Notes: generated by a model not told the origin, from the sequence alone. Positions 53,353-62,728 are shown, counted from the stretch's first letter. The stretch: DNA of 64,000 nucleotides from Helicobacter marmotae (GCF_003364255.1 NZ_NXLR01000001.1:186001-250000); one strand, 5' to 3'. Numbers and translations: made by a program.

Positions 53353-56300
53353 TTAAAACTTATACCCCACTTGGAGCCAAAATTGCCGCCCCACTTCATA
53401 TACAGGTGTAGCACTTAATCCTGCCATCATGGAATAGCTCGCACTTGCAATGGCAAGATTCTCACTATCTAGCACATTGTAAATATCAATATTTGTATAG
53501 AGTGTATTACCCTTAAAAATATCTATTTCAAAGCCTATGCGCATATCCCAAGTAAAAGCCCCTCTTATATCAAATGGCTTAAAGGTATCTATATAATTTC
53601 CATTACTATCCTTATCGGGTTGGGCACGATTAGCTAGCCCTCCATAGCTTGCAGGGATACTTGCCATAGCCTTATAAGGGCTTCTGTATCGAAAGAAATT
53701 ATTAAAAAGCCCCTTTGTGCGCCATAGATTAAAAGTGTGCGTGGTATTTAGCCTTAAGGTATAGGGGCGATTAAAATTCTCCGCTGGTTTATCAGCATAT
53801 CTTACAAGCATTCCATTCCAAGAAATCCACTGGTTGGCTAATTCTTGATTAGTGAGTGTATCGCTATAATCTGTGTAGTTACGTTTTACATTTGTCCAAT
53901 CAAAGGCAAGTAAGATGTGGTGTTTTGTGTTGGCAAATGTGAGCGGGGTGATATTATCAAGCGTAAGGGTGATGATATTGCTGGTAGATTGTCCTTCGTT
54001 TGTATAAGTGCGATAAGTCGTTCCATTTGGTTGGGCAGTGCTTGGGCATGAGGTTGTTAATTGTCCTGTTGCAGTATTGAAACAAGCCTGTCTTATCTCA
54101 TCTCTCCCTTTACGATAAATATATTTCATAGCAAGTTTCAAATCAAAGATTCTTTGTGCAAAGCCTATCATCAGCTCATCTGCATAAGGTACTTTAAGTT
54201 GCGTGAAATCCGTCCCATTAGCTGTAGGAAGATAGCAGTTATTGTAATCTGTGCCACTACCAGTAGTAGTACATATTTTACCCTCTGCGAGTACTTCTTG
54301 CCAAGTTTTAGCAGGAGTGTTGCGACGAATATCATAACGCAAGGCAGTCATACCTTCAGCTAAAGCATAGGCAAAGATATTTCTCCCATAGTAACGATTT
54401 ACCCCCGCACTTATGCTACTTGCTAAGTATTCCCCTAAAAAGCCTCCATTCCAAGGAGCGCTATATTGCAATGCAAATCTAGGGGCAGCAGTGAGTTTAT
54501 CCATATACGTATCACTATCCAATCTCGCTCCAGCCCTTATATGCAAGCCTCCAAGATTCCCTAAAGTAAAGTTAAGGCTATCTTCTAAGAATGCTGAGAA
54601 TAAGTAATTATCTAAACTCACCTTGCCTTGCTTATAATAAAGCGTGTTTCTAAAATACTGCCCATAATTCCAAATATAATAGCCCGCACTTGTTTTGTGA
54701 GAGCTATCTACATTAGTGGTGTCAGTAATGTTATTACTGCGAACATCATATACCTTACCTGTATCACACCAAGCCATATCTGTTTGAAGACATTGAGATT
54801 GTTGGCTTTGTGTCATAAAGGTAGAGGCACTGGTGGGGGAGAGATAATAATCCCTAGGGTTGCTATTTTGCACATATTGATAGCCTAGCTCTAAGCCTAT
54901 TTGGAATCTATGCTCTATATTATCTAACTCTAAAGGCTTAAAATCAAAAATAATTTTATCACTCAATGTATGCTGGGAGCTATCATATGGTGCATACCCA
55001 CCCTCTCTAGCTAAGCCCACCCAATTACTCCAATTTTTAGTCTCTGAAATATACCAATCTTTAAAATCGCTCCAACCCATCGAAATGGTGGAATTTTCTA
55101 AAAACGAATAACTCAAAGTATGTGTAAGCGTGCCTAAAGCATTCTCCCAAATGCTTTTTAACCCCAAATTATGCCCGCCAGATTTGAAGTTATAATAATT
55201 ATCTTGTGTGCCTACAATGAAGCGAATATCAGATTGTGGAGCATAAGTATAGCTTAGCTCTAATCGCACACTCTCGCTTGGGTCATAATAGCCTTTAATA
55301 AAAAAATTATAACTTTCACGTTTTTGGTTTTGGTTTGCGGTGCTATAGTTGCTTGGGTCTAGGGGGCTAGGTCTTGAATGGTTAGTTACAAGATGTTGGC
55401 GAATAGGGATAATGCTCTGCGTGCTTGTAAAGCTAGCAATCACTCCGCTTTTGTCATTGGGCTTAGATTCCACACTTGAGCGAAAGAGATGTTTGATAAA
55501 CTGCGGCTGGTTTGATTCACTACTTGAGTTAAGAAAATTTTGCAAACTTTGGCTAGTGGCTTCATAAATATGATATTTAGTGAGTGAAAAGGCTTTAGGG
55601 TCGGCATTGCCTTGTGTAACTTGATAGCTAATATTTGCCCCTAAAGTTTTAGTGGGTCGCCTTGTAGTTGCCTCCACTACCCCTCCTGTAAATCCCCCAA
55701 AAGCCGCAGAAATATTAGAATCTTGCACGACAATAGATTCTAAAAGGCTTGTATCGATATTTAACCCCTGACTTCTGCCCTGCCCACTTCCCCCATACAC
55801 ACTCGCACTGCCTGCTGGATTAATATCATTATTCATATTAAAGCCATCAATTTGGAAGTTGTTTTGATAATGCAATCCCCCGCTTATGCTAATTTTAGCT
55901 GGGTCTATTTCACCCGGGGTAGCGCTTTTTAGCTGCTGTGTGTCATATTGCACATTGGGTAAGATTCTTAAAATAGAGGTAATATCGCCATTACCGGTGG
56001 GATTAGATTCTAAGATTTGAGCATTGAGTGTAGCGCCACTTTGGAAAGTCTCTATATCATTGGTAGCACTCACAATGGAGGTGGAGAGTTTGACACTCCT
56101 TTGGGCTTGGTCTTTGTGAGGTGTTTGAAGATTTTGACTTTCTTGCAAAGATTCTGTAGGAAGATTTTGGGATTCTAAGCTTTGAGCGAGTAATACCCCC
56201 CCCCCCCTGAGAGAAAAAGTGAGAGAAAGGGGAGAGAGAAAAGAAATAAAAAGCAAAGCATAGCACCCACTTCTCCACTCCTTATTGATCCCCTCTTTTG

Positions 56301-56400
56301 TATTCTCTTTTACTTTTTTGCTTGGATTTTCTCTTATAGTTTCTTGTTTAGATTCAATCTTTGCTCCATTGATTTGCCCCTTATGGCTATAAAACTTCAT
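53353..56400 (-). CDS. TonB-dependent outer-membrane receptor with G12 tract in the signal peptide
   Basis: This is a 1015-residue outer-membrane active transporter: plug domain (about 110-260, including ILRILPNVQYD and IDGFNMNNDINPAGS) and a 22-strand barrel ending EVGRQFWLQVGYKF with terminal Phe. Cys pairs in three surface-loop segments (CLQTDMAWC, CTTTGSGTDYNNC, CFNTATGQLTTSC) suggest disulfides. ATG 56400 follows GGAGGGG; about 45 charged residues precede the hydrophobic signal core. Residues 65-69 (RGGGV) are coded by a run of 12 G; one base less or more would bring an early stop. The substrate is unknown; an upstream Fur-like site suggests iron or another metal chelate. Confidence 0.92.
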   Translation of the reverse strand: MKFYSHKGQINGAKIESKQETIRENPSKKVKENTKEGINKEWRSGCYALLFISFLSPLSLTFSLRGGGVLLAQSLESQNLPTESLQESQNLQTPHKDQAQRSVKLSTSIVSATNDIETFQSGATLNAQILESNPTGNGDITSILRILPNVQYDTQQLKSATPGEIDPAKISISGGLHYQNNFQIDGFNMNNDINPAGSASVYGGSGQGRSQGLNIDTSLLESIVVQDSNISAAFGGFTGGVVEATTRRPTKTLGANISYQVTQGNADPKAFSLTKYHIYEATSQSLQNFLNSSSESNQPQFIKHLFRSSVESKPNDKSGVIASFTSTQSIIPIRQHLVTNHSRPSPLDPSNYSTANQNQKRESYNFFIKGYYDPSESVRLELSYTYAPQSDIRFIVGTQDNYYNFKSGGHNLGLKSIWENALGTLTHTLSYSFLENSTISMGWSDFKDWYISETKNWSNWVGLAREGGYAPYDSSQHTLSDKIIFDFKPLELDNIEHRFQIGLELGYQYVQNSNPRDYYLSPTSASTFMTQSQQSQCLQTDMAWCDTGKVYDVRSNNITDTTNVDSSHKTSAGYYIWNYGQYFRNTLYYKQGKVSLDNYLFSAFLEDSLNFTLGNLGGLHIRAGARLDSDTYMDKLTAAPRFALQYSAPWNGGFLGEYLASSISAGVNRYYGRNIFAYALAEGMTALRYDIRRNTPAKTWQEVLAEGKICTTTGSGTDYNNCYLPTANGTDFTQLKVPYADELMIGFAQRIFDLKLAMKYIYRKGRDEIRQACFNTATGQLTTSCPSTAQPNGTTYRTYTNEGQSTSNIITLTLDNITPLTFANTKHHILLAFDWTNVKRNYTDYSDTLTNQELANQWISWNGMLVRYADKPAENFNRPYTLRLNTTHTFNLWRTKGLFNNFFRYRSPYKAMASIPASYGGLANRAQPDKDSNGNYIDTFKPFDIRGAFTWDMRIGFEIDIFKGNTLYTNIDIYNVLDSENLAIASASYSMMAGLSATPVYEVGRQFWLQVGYKF
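56196..56207 (-). repeat. Homopolymeric G12 tract (phase-variation candidate)
   Basis: Twelve consecutive C on the plus strand, G on the coding strand, within codons 65-69 of the TonB-dependent receptor. With 12 G the frame is open. With 11 G a TAG follows after six codons; with 13 G the frame runs about 50 codons to a TGA near 56057. Confidence 0.85.
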
Positions 56401-56466
56401 ACACCCCTCCATTTATGAAACATATAAAAATGGCGTGATATTAGTGTATGAGAACTTAAGATAAAA

Positions 56467-56481
56467 TAAAAACTATTATCA
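56467..56481 (-). promoter_or_regulatory. Possible Fur box before the TonB-dependent receptor
   Basis: The minus strand reads TGATAATAGTTTTTA. The first half is a perfect TGATAAT Fur half-site and the second half is degenerate (about 11 of 14 defined positions against TGATAAT-N-ATTATCA). It lies in the 91-nt gap between carA and the receptor. Confidence 0.35.
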
Positions 56482-56491
56482 TTTTATACAA

Positions 56492-57628
56492 CTAGGATTT
56501 TATGCAAAGTCTAGCAAACTCTTCAAAGAGCGCTCTTGCCTCTTTTGGTCCCGGGCTGGCTTCTGGGTGATGTTGGACAGAAAAAATAGGCTTATTCTTA
56601 TACTTCACGCCCTCAATGGTGCCATCAAATAAATTGCGATGAGTGATAGTAGCTATCTCTGCGATAGATTCACTCACGCAATAGTTGTGATTTTGCGCGG
56701 TAATTTCCACTGCTCCACTTTGGAGATTCTTAATAGGGTGATTGCCCCCATGATGTCCAAACTTGAGCTTATAAGTAGGATAGCCATGCGCAATGGAGAG
56801 CAGCTGATGCCCTAAACAAATGCCAAAAATAGGGATATTTGAGGTAATAAGCTTTTGTATCTCTGCAATTTCACGCTCTAGCATAAGCGGATCTCCGGGT
56901 CCATTTGAGAGAAATACACCCGCAATCTCCCCGCTCTCAAAGGCTTTAAGAATATCTGCTGCGCTAAAATCATGCCCCACAACCTCCACTTCTAAGCCCA
57001 CAGCACAGAGCTCATTAAGGATATTGGTTTTAATACCAAAATCAATGGCTACTACCTTAGCTTGGGCTTTAGGAGGTTTAGCATAATCAAATTGAGCAAA
57101 GTCAAATACAGCTTGTGCATGAGTATAGGGCTTTTTGGTAGAGACTTGCTGCATAAAGTTAAGCTCATTTATACTAGGAGCACTCTCTAATGCCTCACGT
57201 AATGCCTCTTGGCTTGAAATATCATTTGAGGCAATCATCATCATGGAGCCTTGTGTGGTAAGCATTTTGATAAGTCCGCGCGTATGGACATTACAAATCC
57301 CCATAATATTATGCCCTCTAAGATAGCTAGCCAAGCTTTGGGTGGAGCGAAAATTAGAGACAAAATCATTATAAGAAGAGAGTATCACGCCCACACAAGA
57401 AGCCCTAAGCGATTCTCTATCTTGCTCATTTGTGCCTACAATGCCAATTTCAGGCATACTAAAGACAACAAACTGCCCTGCATAGCTTGGGTCTGTGATA
57501 ATCTCTTGGTAGCCACTCATAGAGGTATTAAATACCGCTTCCCCTATGAATGTCCCTCTTGCGCCAAAACTCTTGGCTTTAATGTATAAACCATTGGCAA
57601 AATACAAATACACATCTGCAAGATTCAT
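56492..57628 (-). CDS. carA: Carbamoyl-phosphate synthase small subunit
   Basis: CarA is the glutaminase that supplies ammonia to CarB for carbamoyl phosphate, used in pyrimidine and arginine synthesis. The class I amidotransferase triad is clear: Cys in FGICLGHQLLSIAHG, His and Glu in FSVQHHPEASPGP. The N-terminal domain includes FNTSMSGYQEIITDPSYAGQ. The 378-residue length is normal. Its ATG overlaps the stop of the DUF507 gene as ATGA, the HP1236-HP1237 arrangement. carB is not in the window. Confidence 0.97.
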   Translation of the reverse strand: MNLADVYLYFANGLYIKAKSFGARGTFIGEAVFNTSMSGYQEIITDPSYAGQFVVFSMPEIGIVGTNEQDRESLRASCVGVILSSYNDFVSNFRSTQSLASYLRGHNIMGICNVHTRGLIKMLTTQGSMMMIASNDISSQEALREALESAPSINELNFMQQVSTKKPYTHAQAVFDFAQFDYAKPPKAQAKVVAIDFGIKTNILNELCAVGLEVEVVGHDFSAADILKAFESGEIAGVFLSNGPGDPLMLEREIAEIQKLITSNIPIFGICLGHQLLSIAHGYPTYKLKFGHHGGNHPIKNLQSGAVEITAQNHNYCVSESIAEIATITHRNLFDGTIEGVKYKNKPIFSVQHHPEASPGPKEARALFEEFARLCIKS

Positions 57629-58170
57629 AAAAGTCCTCTTTTGCGTAATTCTTCCTCATAAAGCTTGCTAAATACAATCTCATATTCCTCCGTGCCATAC
57701 ACAAGCTTGCGTTTATATCTTTTTAGCTTCTCAATCACCACTTCCTCTGCTTTGTCATAAATTTTTGAATATTCATTAATGGCTTTAAAAATAATGTTTT
57801 TCACAATGGTTTCAGAGATGTTAAATTGTATCAAAGGCTGCAAGGCATTAAGAATCTGATGAGAAACATCGCTGCAACGTTCCTCCCATGCGAGATAGAA
57901 TCCCTCCTCTCGTGCTACTTGGCGCTTGCACATTCTAAATAACTCCCGCTCATCCATGCCAAAATCTTCAATCTCATCACTTCGCTCTTCAAGGATTTCA
58001 CGCACTTTTTCATCAATGTGCAACTCCTTTTGAATATTTGCCCCAAGCACTTCTAGAGCATTTTGGGCAATCTGCTCAATAGGAGCTAAAATCTCAATTT
58101 GTGGGGAATTACCTATATCTATACTAATTTTATTTGCAATATAAGGGGCATGCTGCATTTTTAACTTCAT
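57625..58170 (-). CDS. DUF507 family protein
   Basis: This 181-residue cytoplasmic protein is mostly helical and highly charged, with the DUF507-type segments IDEKVREILEERSDEIE, FRMCKRQVAREEGFYLAWEERCSDVSHQIL and the C-terminal YGTEEYEIVFSKLYEEELRKRGLL. The family is conserved through Campylobacterota and has no established function. It is coupled to carA by an ATGA overlap and probably shares its promoter, so a link to carbamoyl phosphate or simple co-expression is possible. ATG 58170 follows AAGGAT. Confidence 0.85.
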   Translation of the reverse strand: MKLKMQHAPYIANKISIDIGNSPQIEILAPIEQIAQNALEVLGANIQKELHIDEKVREILEERSDEIEDFGMDERELFRMCKRQVAREEGFYLAWEERCSDVSHQILNALQPLIQFNISETIVKNIIFKAINEYSKIYDKAEEVVIEKLKRYKRKLVYGTEEYEIVFSKLYEEELRKRGLL

Positions 58171-58199
58171 ATTTTATCCTTGAAACTTGGATTTGCAAT

Positions 58200-58205
58200 A
58201 TTGTA
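58200..58205 (-). promoter_or_regulatory. -10 box of DUF507-carA
   Basis: TACAAT on the minus strand, 30 nt before the DUF507 ATG, in the 65-nt gap after pbp1A. Confidence 0.4.
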
Positions 58206-58235
58206 ACGCGTTTTAAGTAAAAATGCCTTTAAGCT

Positions 58236-60242
58236 CTAAAACAAAAGCTCCTCATCGATATTCGCCGCGGGTCTTTTAATGGGCAGTGGTGAATCATCTG
58301 TATAATAAAAATCCCCATAATCAAGTGTTTTTGACTTCACGCCCTCTGGTATCTTAAATTTACGTGCAATACCCGGATCAAAAGTCAGCACTTTAGAGAA
58401 AAAATAGGCAAATGCCGGAGGGGCGACTATGCCTCCTGATTCATGGGGTCCTATAGGTGTGTTATCATCACGCCCATACCATACTATCGCCTGTACATCG
58501 GGGGTAAATCCGCAAAACCACGCATCAATATTGCGATTAGAAGTGCCTGTTTTACCCGCTACTTCTAAGCCCTGAAGACGCGCCCTTGAGCCTGTGCCGC
58601 GATTAACCACATCACGCAAAATATCAATAGTCAAAAAGGCTTGAGCGGCAGTGGTGATATGCTGAGATTCCCCTAAAGAGCTATATACATTCTCTCCATT
58701 TTTATTATTCACAGATGCTATGAGCGTGGGTTTAAGGATCGTGCCATAATTTGAAAACATCGAATACTGCCTAGCAGCCTCCAATGGAGAGAGCTCAAAA
58801 CTCCCAAGCACAATGGACATATTTTCTGGGAGATTACTAAAACCCATATTCTTAAGCGCACTATATACCTTAGCAAAGCCGATATTTTGATCCACAAGGT
58901 TAATCGTAGCAAGATTGCTTGAAGTGCGCAGTGCGTCTTTAAGTGTCATAAAGCCATTAAACCTAGACGTATAATTTGAAGGGCGCCATTCTTCACTCTC
59001 ACTCTCTTGGGTATCATCACTTGCGGCTTCTGCTGCGCCTTTTGTAACAAACTTGCGCGGCACATCGGGGATAAAAGTCGCAGGAGATTCACCTTTATCA
59101 AAAGCACTTTGGTAGATAAAGGGCTTTATAGCACTCCCAATTTGCCTTTTAGCTTGAGTGGCACGATTAAATTTATTTTTCACATAATCCACTCCTCCAA
59201 CCATAGCTAATATTTCCCCACTATGAGTATCTGTAACTACCATAGCACCATTGAGTGTGTCATTATTAAAATCATGCTGGGCATATACCTTAGGATAGCG
59301 CTCCAATAATCGTTTGTTAATTTCATCATAGCCATAGACAAGTGCCTCTTGGGCTGCAAATTGATAATCAAGGTCAATATTTAGCTTTATGTAATATCCG
59401 CCGGTTTTAAGATCTTCAATATGTGATAACTCGCGTAAAACCTCATCAACCACATAAGGGGCGACATTTTGAGTTAATGTCTGATTAAAAACTTGGGGCT
59501 CTTCATTAAGCGCAAGCTGCTGCTCTTCTTTGGAAATCCAGCCAATATCATAAAGCCTATCAATAATATCATTTGCCCTTGCAAGTGAGAATTCTTTATT
59601 TTTTGTAGGGTCATAAAAACTAGGGGCTTTAGGCAAACCTACCAACATACAAATTTCTTTTAATGTAAGCTCCCCTAAAGTCTTATGAAAATACCCCAAT
59701 GCCGCTGTTTTAATGCCATGATAGCCATGCCCAAATGAAATGCGATTCAAATAAAGCTCTAAAATACTCTCCTTGCTTAAATGCCGCTCGATATGAATAG
59801 CTAGCATTGCTTCTGTGAGCTTACGCTTGAGTGTTTTCTCTGGGCTTAGGGCGATATTTTTAATAAGCTGCTGGGTGAGTGTGCTCCCGCCCTCAACATA
59901 GCGCATATTTTTGAGATTCTTAAGCATAGCACGCGATATGGCATCGGGATTAATGCCAATATGCTCAAAAAATAACGTATCTTCTACCGCAAGGAGTGCC
60001 TCTATAATGCGCGGGGGGATTTCATCAAAAGTCGCATAGAATCTAAAATTTTCATCAGTAAAGACATTAGCAATCAGTCTATCTTTTCTATCAACAATCT
60101 GTGAGGCAAGGGCAAAGCGATAGTTCTTGATTTTATCTACTTCGACTTCCACTTCATAAAAAAGCCTTATGCAATAGGCACATACCAGCACACCTATAAC
60201 AACAAAAAGCCCAAAGAAGCTATATTTAATGCCTCGCCACAT
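58236..60242 (-). CDS. Penicillin-binding protein 1A (class A)
   Basis: This bifunctional enzyme polymerises glycan strands and cross-links peptides in the periplasm. An N-terminal membrane anchor (residues 8-28) is followed by the GT51 glycosyltransferase domain: AVEDTLFFEHIGINPDAI, GGSTLTQQLIKN and ELYLNRISFG. The transpeptidase domain has the active Ser in SAIKPFIYQ (SxxK), SSN in RTSSNLAT and KTGTSNRNIDAWF. 668 residues is normal for Helicobacter PBP1A. Changes near these motifs cause amoxicillin resistance in H. pylori. It starts 12 nt after tlpD, as in HP0597-HP0599. Confidence 0.96.
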   Translation of the reverse strand: MWRGIKYSFFGLFVVIGVLVCAYCIRLFYEVEVEVDKIKNYRFALASQIVDRKDRLIANVFTDENFRFYATFDEIPPRIIEALLAVEDTLFFEHIGINPDAISRAMLKNLKNMRYVEGGSTLTQQLIKNIALSPEKTLKRKLTEAMLAIHIERHLSKESILELYLNRISFGHGYHGIKTAALGYFHKTLGELTLKEICMLVGLPKAPSFYDPTKNKEFSLARANDIIDRLYDIGWISKEEQQLALNEEPQVFNQTLTQNVAPYVVDEVLRELSHIEDLKTGGYYIKLNIDLDYQFAAQEALVYGYDEINKRLLERYPKVYAQHDFNNDTLNGAMVVTDTHSGEILAMVGGVDYVKNKFNRATQAKRQIGSAIKPFIYQSAFDKGESPATFIPDVPRKFVTKGAAEAASDDTQESESEEWRPSNYTSRFNGFMTLKDALRTSSNLATINLVDQNIGFAKVYSALKNMGFSNLPENMSIVLGSFELSPLEAARQYSMFSNYGTILKPTLIASVNNKNGENVYSSLGESQHITTAAQAFLTIDILRDVVNRGTGSRARLQGLEVAGKTGTSNRNIDAWFCGFTPDVQAIVWYGRDDNTPIGPHESGGIVAPPAFAYFFSKVLTFDPGIARKFKIPEGVKSKTLDYGDFYYTDDSPLPIKRPAANIDEELLF

Positions 60243-60254
60243 AAGGTTGTGTCC

Positions 60255-61628
60255 TTAAGACTTTATTTCACTTTGACTATCTATATTAGGCGTATATGCG
60301 CTTACATGCTCACTTTGGGTAATTTCCTTTTCAAGCTGCTTAATTTCACTCAACACTTCATCACGTTTTTCATTATACATATCCACAATGGCTTTCATCA
60401 CGCCATCAGAGTTTTTCTCCATAGCAAGAATCTTCTCATCAATAAAGCTTTTAGGGCAACTTTGCTTCTCATCAGCAAAAGTTTGTGCAAGGGTAATTGC
60501 CTCTGTATGCACGCCCGCATGGAAAGCATCAAGTGCCTTATAGCCCTCAGTATTAGCAAATGTAGCCTTACCATCGCCCTCAAAATACCATTTCCCTAAG
60601 CGACAATTATGATGATCCACACAATTAAAGCTATCACTTAGCCCAAAGATATATGAATAGAGATTATTTTTATACACCACATGATCTAGCTTAGCCAACA
60701 CACAAAAGATTCTATTACTTAGATTGAGCGTGCTTGATTTGGTAATAAGACTCCCTACTTTTAAGTTATTTACAATGCTATGGAGCTTTAATACACCATC
60801 ACGTACATTACCTGTAGCCTCATTGGTTTCCTCTGTGCTTGTTTGTATGTCATTTGCCTCTTGCTGCATGGATTTCACAACCACTGCAATTTCTTTTGTA
60901 GCTTTTTGCGTTTTTTCTGCTAGTTTTCTCACTTCATCGGCTACCACTGCAAAGCCTCTGCCATGCTCTCCAGCCCTTGCTGCTTCAATAGCAGCATTAA
61001 GCGCTAGGAGGTTAGTTTGCTCTGCTATGTCATCAATCAGTGAAATCACACTTGTAATTTCATTACTTCTTTGTGTGAGAGAATTCACCAAATCTGAAGC
61101 AACTTGCATTTTTTCATACAAGACTTCAATCTGCTCTAAAGCTTTTGCACTCATACCTAAGCCGTCTTGGGCAGATTCTGCTGCTTTGACAGAATATTCA
61201 GCCACACCATTTGATTCTGTAAGGACATTTTGTAGGGAGCTTTGTGTTTGTGTTACACCTGTTTTGAGGCTTTTTGTATAAACTTCAAAGAGATTCGTGC
61301 CTGAAGCATTATTAGTAAGGGTATTGAGTGGCAAGATCGAATAATATTCCACATCTCCTATACGCATAGACTTCACACTATACTCGTGGCGAGCACAATT
61401 TGCAGTAGTCGTATTTTGATGAAGTTGGGGGATCAGTGTGCTAAGGCTTTCAAGTTTCTCTGCGATATTATTTTTATACACCACACTTCCATTTTTAAGC
61501 CCTACAATGGCTTCTACTTGAGAAAATCCTGTAAGTTTTTTATACGCCTCAACTTCTTTATTAAGCTGAGCGATTTGAGCATCTTTTTCTATCATCTGCT
61601 GATGAACTGCCTTGCTAGAACCAAACAT
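60255..61628 (-). CDS. tlpD: Cytoplasmic chemoreceptor TlpD with CZB zinc domain
   Basis: TlpD is a soluble receptor that in H. pylori senses oxidants such as hypochlorite and energy state. There is no membrane helix. The N-terminal coiled region leads to the MCP hairpin [44 protein letters not shown]. The CZB domain is complete: [22 protein letters not shown] and FHAGVH provide the His, Cys and His zinc ligands. 457 residues. pbp1A lies just downstream, as in H. pylori. A TATATAG about 35 nt upstream may be the -10 box. Confidence 0.95.
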   Translation of the reverse strand: MFGSSKAVHQQMIEKDAQIAQLNKEVEAYKKLTGFSQVEAIVGLKNGSVVYKNNIAEKLESLSTLIPQLHQNTTTANCARHEYSVKSMRIGDVEYYSILPLNTLTNNASGTNLFEVYTKSLKTGVTQTQSSLQNVLTESNGVAEYSVKAAESAQDGLGMSAKALEQIEVLYEKMQVASDLVNSLTQRSNEITSVISLIDDIAEQTNLLALNAAIEAARAGEHGRGFAVVADEVRKLAEKTQKATKEIAVVVKSMQQEANDIQTSTEETNEATGNVRDGVLKLHSIVNNLKVGSLITKSSTLNLSNRIFCVLAKLDHVVYKNNLYSYIFGLSDSFNCVDHHNCRLGKWYFEGDGKATFANTEGYKALDAFHAGVHTEAITLAQTFADEKQSCPKSFIDEKILAMEKNSDGVMKAIVDMYNEKRDEVLSEIKQLEKEITQSEHVSAYTPNIDSQSEIKS

Positions 61629-61792
61629 AATACGCTCCTTTAATGCTATATAGAATTAACTATTATGCCATTTTTTCCTTAATCTGCTATAGCCTTAAGT
61701 AATCTATACCCTTTAAGATTGAGCGGGATAAAGCTACATAAAGCTCTCATTGTGTTAAAAAATTTCACATTCTATAAATCAACAATGATATT

Positions 61793-61804
61793 TTATTATA
61801 ATAA
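61793..61804. promoter_or_regulatory. Upstream palindrome TTATTATAATAA (possible Fur site)
   Basis: A perfect 12-bp palindrome, extended in the context TTTTATTATAATAATC, 33 nt before the -10 box of fur. H. pylori Fur recognises ATTAT/ATAAT-type dyads of this kind. Confidence 0.4.
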
Positions 61805-61836
61805 TCTTTCTTAATTTACATTTCTATACATTTTAT

Positions 61837-61845
61837 TGCTATAAT
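61837..61845 (+). promoter_or_regulatory. Extended -10 promoter of fur
   Basis: TGCTATAAT is an exact TGNTATAAT match, about 60 nt before the fur ATG. Confidence 0.7.
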
Positions 61846-61863
61846 TCTTAGCAAAATAAGAAT
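61844..61863. promoter_or_regulatory. Inverted repeat ATTCTTA-N6-TAAGAAT over the fur start site
   Basis: Seven-bp perfect arms separated by GCAAAA overlap the end of the -10 box and the expected transcript start. A repressor here would block transcription, so Fur autoregulation is the simplest reading. Confidence 0.5.
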
Positions 61864-61904
61864 CCACAAGATTCTATACATTCATACAAAAACAAGGAGA
61901 CCAC

Positions 61905-62372
61905 ATGAGTAAAAATATTAATACCAATCACCGATTGGAAACGCTTGATTCTATCATTGAGAGATTGCGAGCTTCTATCAAAAAAAATGGACTTAAAAAC
62001 TCCAAACAAAGGGAAGAAATTATCGCTGTTCTTTATAAAAGTGGCACGCATTTAAGCCCAGAAGAGATTACAAATATCATCAAAATGACTGATAAAAACG
62101 CAAGTATTTCATCTGTGTATAGAATCTTAAGCTTCCTTGAAAAGGAGCATTTCATCACCGCACTTGAAGCCGACAAAAGCGGCAGACGCTATGAAATTGC
62201 AGCAAAAGAGCATCATGACCATATCATTTGCTTAACCTGCGGAGATATTACAGAGTTTGTTGATGATGAGATAGAGCAGCTTCAGCTAGGCATAGCCAAA
62301 CAATTTGGCGCAAAGCTAATCAGCCACGATATGCGTCTTTTTGTAAAATGCTCCAAATGCCAAGGGCTATAA
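61905..62372 (+). CDS. fur: Ferric uptake regulator Fur
   Basis: Fur is the iron-dependent transcriptional regulator. The N-terminal winged helix (LKNSKQREEIIAVLYKSGTHLSPEEI and ASISSVYRILSFLEKEHFI) is followed by the metal-binding core HHDHIICLTCGDITEF. The CxxC at 102-105 region and a second CSKC near the C-terminus would form the structural zinc site. 155 residues, with the slightly extended N-terminus known for Helicobacter Fur. PerR is the alternative, but GDITEF and the CSKC tail favour Fur. ATG 61905 follows AAGGAG. Confidence 0.92.
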   Translation: MSKNINTNHRLETLDSIIERLRASIKKNGLKNSKQREEIIAVLYKSGTHLSPEEITNIIKMTDKNASISSVYRILSFLEKEHFITALEADKSGRRYEIAAKEHHDHIICLTCGDITEFVDDEIEQLQLGIAKQFGAKLISHDMRLFVKCSKCQGL

Positions 62373-62398
62373 AGACACGCCTAAGGCTTAAAAACCCA

Positions 62399-62510
62399 AG
62401 AATCTCTCTTAAGGACTAGTGATTCTAAGGGAGATTCTCCATCTCCACTTCATACTCCCTAAAAACATAACAAACTAAATTTCCTTTATGAAGTAGTTTT
62501 GTCTTGCGGA
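62399..62510. repeat. Dispersed intergenic repeat, copy 5
   Basis: AGAATCTCTCTTAAGGACTAGTGATTCTAAGG (seen as consecutive blocks) repeats the ACTAGTGATTC core of copies 1 and 3. ACAAACTAAATTTCCTTT and AGTTTTGTC repeat the hairpin at 20533-20566 in inverted form. Confidence 0.55.
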
Positions 62511-62703
62511 TTGGACTCATTGTCATATCTTTGCCCTCTGCAAGAGAGTGAAGAATTGCTATTTGATTTACCAGCAACCCCATTAGTTTATCAGCTCTAG
62601 CGGGAAAATACAACCGAAGAATCGCTAGTAACCCAAACAAAGCCCTTTTGCCCTACACACAAGAAAAATACCAAATATAGCTTACCTATCTTTTGTCAAA
62701 CTC

Positions 62704-62728
62704 TGTTAAGATACCCTCTTGCTAAGAT
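62704..62728 (+). promoter_or_regulatory. Two extended -10-like boxes before the PAS gene
   Basis: TGTTAAGAT (62704-62712) and TGCTAAGAT (62720-62728) are near-identical boxes 16 nt apart, 35-60 nt before the ATG. Either could drive the PAS-receptor pair. Confidence 0.4.

Larger units (their letters stand above)
61629..61904. other. Divergent regulatory region between tlpD and fur
   Basis: An AT-rich 276-nt gap with no gene. It holds the fur promoter and candidate Fur-binding inverted repeats (61793-61804 and 61844-61863), and on the other strand the tlpD leader. Confidence 0.6.

Noticed and set aside
61905-62372. PerR instead of Fur
   Set aside because: The protein has the HHDHIICLTCGDITEF core, a second CxxC near the end and Fur-like promoter dyads; PerR cannot be fully excluded without alignment.
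62425-62640. 71-codon open frame on the minus strand between fur and the PAS gene
   Set aside because: It lies in repeat sequence and has no family resemblance.
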